DNA from: a bacterium
Lineage (GTDB): Bacteria; BMS3Abin14
Assembly (NCBI GenBank): GCA_022865845.1
Contig: JALHUC010000306.1
Location: forward strand, 1 to 6,966
Reading direction: 5' to 3'
DNA: 6,966 nucleotides
The notes beneath the pieces were generated by a model. The model ran no database searches. It saw only the letters and a program-made list of their open reading frames with translations, and was not told where the DNA came from. Position 1 is the stretch's first letter. The number at the start of each line of letters is the position of its first letter. Shown piece by piece: positions 5,911 through 6,966 of the stretch. The position numbers and the translations under genes were made by a program.

Positions 5911-5937
5911 TGTAAAAGCGTTTTTTTTCAACGCAGA
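5911..5937. repeat. Decayed copy of the composite spacer repeat
   Basis: TGTAAAAGCG, a run of eight T, then CAACGCAGAG reproduces the order seen at 1695-1723: TATAAA, GCG, T run, CRCAGAG. Within it GCGTT (5918-5922) and AACGC (5930-5934) can pair. It lies in the leader of the MFS gene. Confidence 0.45.
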
Positions 5938-5941
5938 GTGC

Positions 5942-5960
5942 GCGGCCAACTGAAGGCCGC
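5942..5960 (-). other. GC-rich perfect stem-loop upstream of the MFS gene
   Basis: GCGGCC (5942-5947) and GGCCGC (5955-5960) form a six-bp perfect stem with a 7-nt loop, about 45 nt before the MFS start. No T run follows on the - strand, so it is not a standard terminator. It could shape the mRNA leader. Confidence 0.4.
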
Positions 5961-6025
5961 ATCGCGGGGTAAAATCTTGAACTTGGGAAAGCACGGTCCC
6001 AATAAAAGCGATAAATTCTGTCTCT

Positions 6026-6052
6026 CGCAGAGGACGCGGGGGACGCAGAGAA
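6026..6052 (+). repeat. 9-nt tandem repeat of CGCAGAGGA type
   Basis: CGCAGAGGA, CGCGGGGGA and CGCAGAGAA in strict 9-nt phase, followed by GGGCTAA. This matches the CGCAGAG boxes at 1636-1673 and 1804-1831, including their AAGGCTTAA ending. AATAAAAGCGAT just upstream (6001-6012) matches the CTATAAA-GCGATG box. Confidence 0.7.
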
Positions 6053-6143
6053 GGGCTAACCTATGGGGTGAATTTTGAAATTCTTGCCACGGCGATTTAA
6101 CACAGCAAAGCCGCAGGCAACAACGGAAGCCATCGGTGACGTC

Positions 6144-6177
6144 CCAAAGCGAAGGCGGAAGAAAACCTGGGCTTTGG
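6144..6177. other. Inverted repeat in the MFS-cupin spacer
   Basis: CCAAAGC (6144-6150) is perfectly complementary to GCTTTGG (6171-6177) across a 20-nt loop. There is no T run. 6053-6190 shows nothing else that I can support. Confidence 0.35.
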
Positions 6178-6199
6178 TAAAGACTCGGTTGCTATAAAT

Positions 6200-6220
6200 G
6201 CAGAATGTAGAACGCAGAAC
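6200..6220 (+). repeat. Heptamer array, 3 units of GCAGAAT type
   Basis: GCAGAAT, GTAGAAC and GCAGAAC. The units are nearly the same as those after rpe (3841-3875) and after the PASTA gene (3009-3043). CTATAAA (6192-6198) precedes it directly, joining the two repeat families. Confidence 0.75.
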
Positions 6221-6225
6221 AAAAG

Positions 6226-6253
6226 CTTGGATCTTGGATTTTAGATCTTAGAC
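6226..6253 (+). repeat. Heptamer array, 4 units of CTTGGAT type
   Basis: CTTGGAT occurs twice, followed by TTTAGAT and CTTAGAC. The array ends exactly at the base before the cupin stop codon (6254-6256 on the - strand). It is five nt out of register with the array at 6200-6220. Confidence 0.85.
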
Positions 6254-6598
6254 CTATTCATACTGCGACGGGACGACGCACATGAACACCAGTGGCTCGT
6301 CGCCGGTGTTGCGATACTGATGCAGTTGGTCGGGCTTGACCAAGATGAAGTCGCCCTCTCTGATATCCCTCGGAATTTCCCCTTCCATGGCTACCCCTGC
6401 CCCGCTGATGATGTAGTTTAAGTGCTCGCTCTCGTGGATGTGGTGGGGCGTGTGGCCGCCGGGCTCAAGAGTAAAGACACGAGCAGAAAAATTAGGCGCC
6501 CCGTCGGCCTTGCCGATGGGAACCTGCCGGGAGGCTCCTGCGGCCCCCTCCATAACGACAGCGTTACTCTCACAGTTTTCCAGACGGGTGATCTTCAT
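6254..6598 (-). CDS. Small single-domain cupin protein
   Basis: The 114 residues form one cupin beta-barrel with both conserved motifs. Motif 1 is at about 47-68 (PGGHTPHHIHESEH, then ISGAG), giving metal ligands His53, His55 and probably His59 or Glu58. Motif 2 is at 82-97 (GDFILVKPDQLHQYRN), giving His93. A divalent metal (Mn, Fe, Zn or Ni) is therefore expected. The fold serves many enzymes and sensors, so the reaction cannot be told from sequence. Short cupins of this type often act as isomerases or dioxygenases, or as binding proteins of unknown role. The ATG at 6598 has a strong GAGGAG (6605-6610) six nt upstream. The gene follows the DUF3795 gene by 70 nt in the same direction, so they may share a transcript. 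Heptamer arrays lie at both ends. Confidence 0.88.
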   Translation of the reverse strand: MKITRLENCESNAVVMEGAAGASRQVPIGKADGAPNFSARVFTLEPGGHTPHHIHESEHLNYIISGAGVAMEGEIPRDIREGDFILVKPDQLHQYRNTGDEPLVFMCVVPSQYE

Positions 6599-6621
6599 GT
6601 TGTTCTCCTCATCAGGATCAA

Positions 6622-6649
6622 ATTCCAGATTTCAAGTTTCAGATTCCAA
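6622..6649 (-). repeat. Heptamer array, 4 units of CTGGAAT type
   Basis: On the - strand the units are TTGGAAT, CTGAAAC, TTGAAAT and CTGGAAT. The array lies between the DUF3795 stop codon and the cupin ribosome binding site, 11 nt before the latter. Its orientation is opposite to the arrays at the other end of the cupin gene. Confidence 0.75.
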
Positions 6650-6668
6650 AGGTGGTCTTTATTGACCC

Positions 6669-6966
6669 TCACTCGTTTCGCTTGGCGGCCGCCGCCATAA
6701 AATGTTTCTCGACAGCATCCCTGTGGCGGTCTGCAAAGGAGGAGCCTGGTTCGTTCCCGCATTTGTGGCACACAAGGTCGTAGGCGGAGTTAACAACCTG
6801 ACATTGTGGACATGTGTATTTGTCCCGGACCTCCAGGAACCATTTTTCGAACCCTGCCTCCCGGATCCGCTGCCCGTCTTCGAACAGATCCGCACGGTGC
6901 GGCATGGCCACTTGAAACTCCTTAAGCTCCTCACAGGGGTAGTCAGTGCATTGGGCACAGAACTCA
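6669..6966 (-). CDS. DUF3795 family zinc-ribbon protein, C-terminal part (5' end outside window)
   Basis: The frame is open to the window edge, so the N-terminus is missing; 98 residues are visible, starting at codon 6963-6965. They begin with a cysteine cluster, FCAQCTDYPCEEL, of the kind that ends the N-terminal Cys-rich part of DUF3795 proteins. A helix-rich stretch with REAGFEKWFLEVRDKY follows, then a zinc-ribbon CPQC-x11-CHKCG and a short helical tail. Metal binding by the cysteines is likely. The family's function is unknown. The GTG at 6911 could be read as a start, but the conserved cysteine cluster lies upstream of it, so it is internal. The cupin gene follows after 70 nt on the same strand. 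Confidence 0.78.
   Translation of the reverse strand, partial: EFCAQCTDYPCEELKEFQVAMPHRADLFEDGQRIREAGFEKWFLEVRDKYTCPQCQVVNSAYDLVCHKCGNEPGSSFADRHRDAVEKHFMAAAAKRNE

Noticed and set aside
5897..5962. Longer N-terminus for the MFS protein, from the ATG at 5962
   Set aside because: The extra 22 residues are encoded by a hairpin and a spacer repeat, are not hydrophobic or family-like, and have no ribosome binding site. The ATG at 5896 gives a normal MFS length.
6200..6649. Integron gene cassette with attC sites around the cupin
   Set aside because: No GTTRRRY/RYYYAAC core site pairs with attC-like geometry were seen, and there is no integrase in the window.
6659..6958. 99-codon - strand frame overlapping the DUF3795 gene
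   Set aside because: It is in a different frame from the zinc-ribbon cysteines and has no family features.

Overview
The window looks like chromosomal DNA of a moderately GC-rich Gram-negative bacterium, most likely from the Desulfobacterota ('deltaproteobacterial') group. The reason is the + strand gene order: DUF116 protein, rsmB, a membrane-anchored PASTA protein without a kinase, then rpe. I associate that order with Geobacter- and Desulfuromonas-like genomes; this rests on recall of family synteny, and no search was run.

Layout. 1-1627 holds the end of a DUF116 gene overlapping rsmB (16S rRNA m5C967 methyltransferase). 1628-2055 is a repeat-filled spacer ending in a plausible sigma70-type promoter. 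2056-3006 encodes the PASTA protein and 3160-3834 ribulose-phosphate 3-epimerase. 3835-4322 is a gene-poor spacer with a heptamer array, a REP-like palindrome and an AT-richer block. From there the genes run on the - strand: an orphan CopG-type antitoxin (4323-4601), an MFS transporter (4754-5896), a repeat-filled spacer (5897-6253), a small cupin (6254-6598) and the C-terminal part of a DUF3795 zinc-ribbon protein (6669-6966, its start lies beyond the window).

The genes themselves are mostly ordinary: translation/rRNA modification, envelope and pentose phosphate functions on the left, a small accessory set on the right. The striking content lies between them. At least nine short tandem arrays, each with a strict 7-nt period and 3 to 5 degenerate units, occur only between genes. 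Most sit within a few bases of a stop codon or a ribosome binding site. Unit sequences differ from array to array, but nearly all can be written on one strand as NNNGRAY or NNNGRRY. Several arrays form converging inverted pairs, one bracketing the cupin gene exactly and one filling the PASTA-rpe spacer. A second, unrelated composite repeat (a CTATAAA/GCGATGTTT box next to a CGCAGAG-rich box) recurs in two spacers about 4 kb apart. Together these repeats seem to have pushed apart what is usually a compact rsmB-PASTA-rpe cluster.
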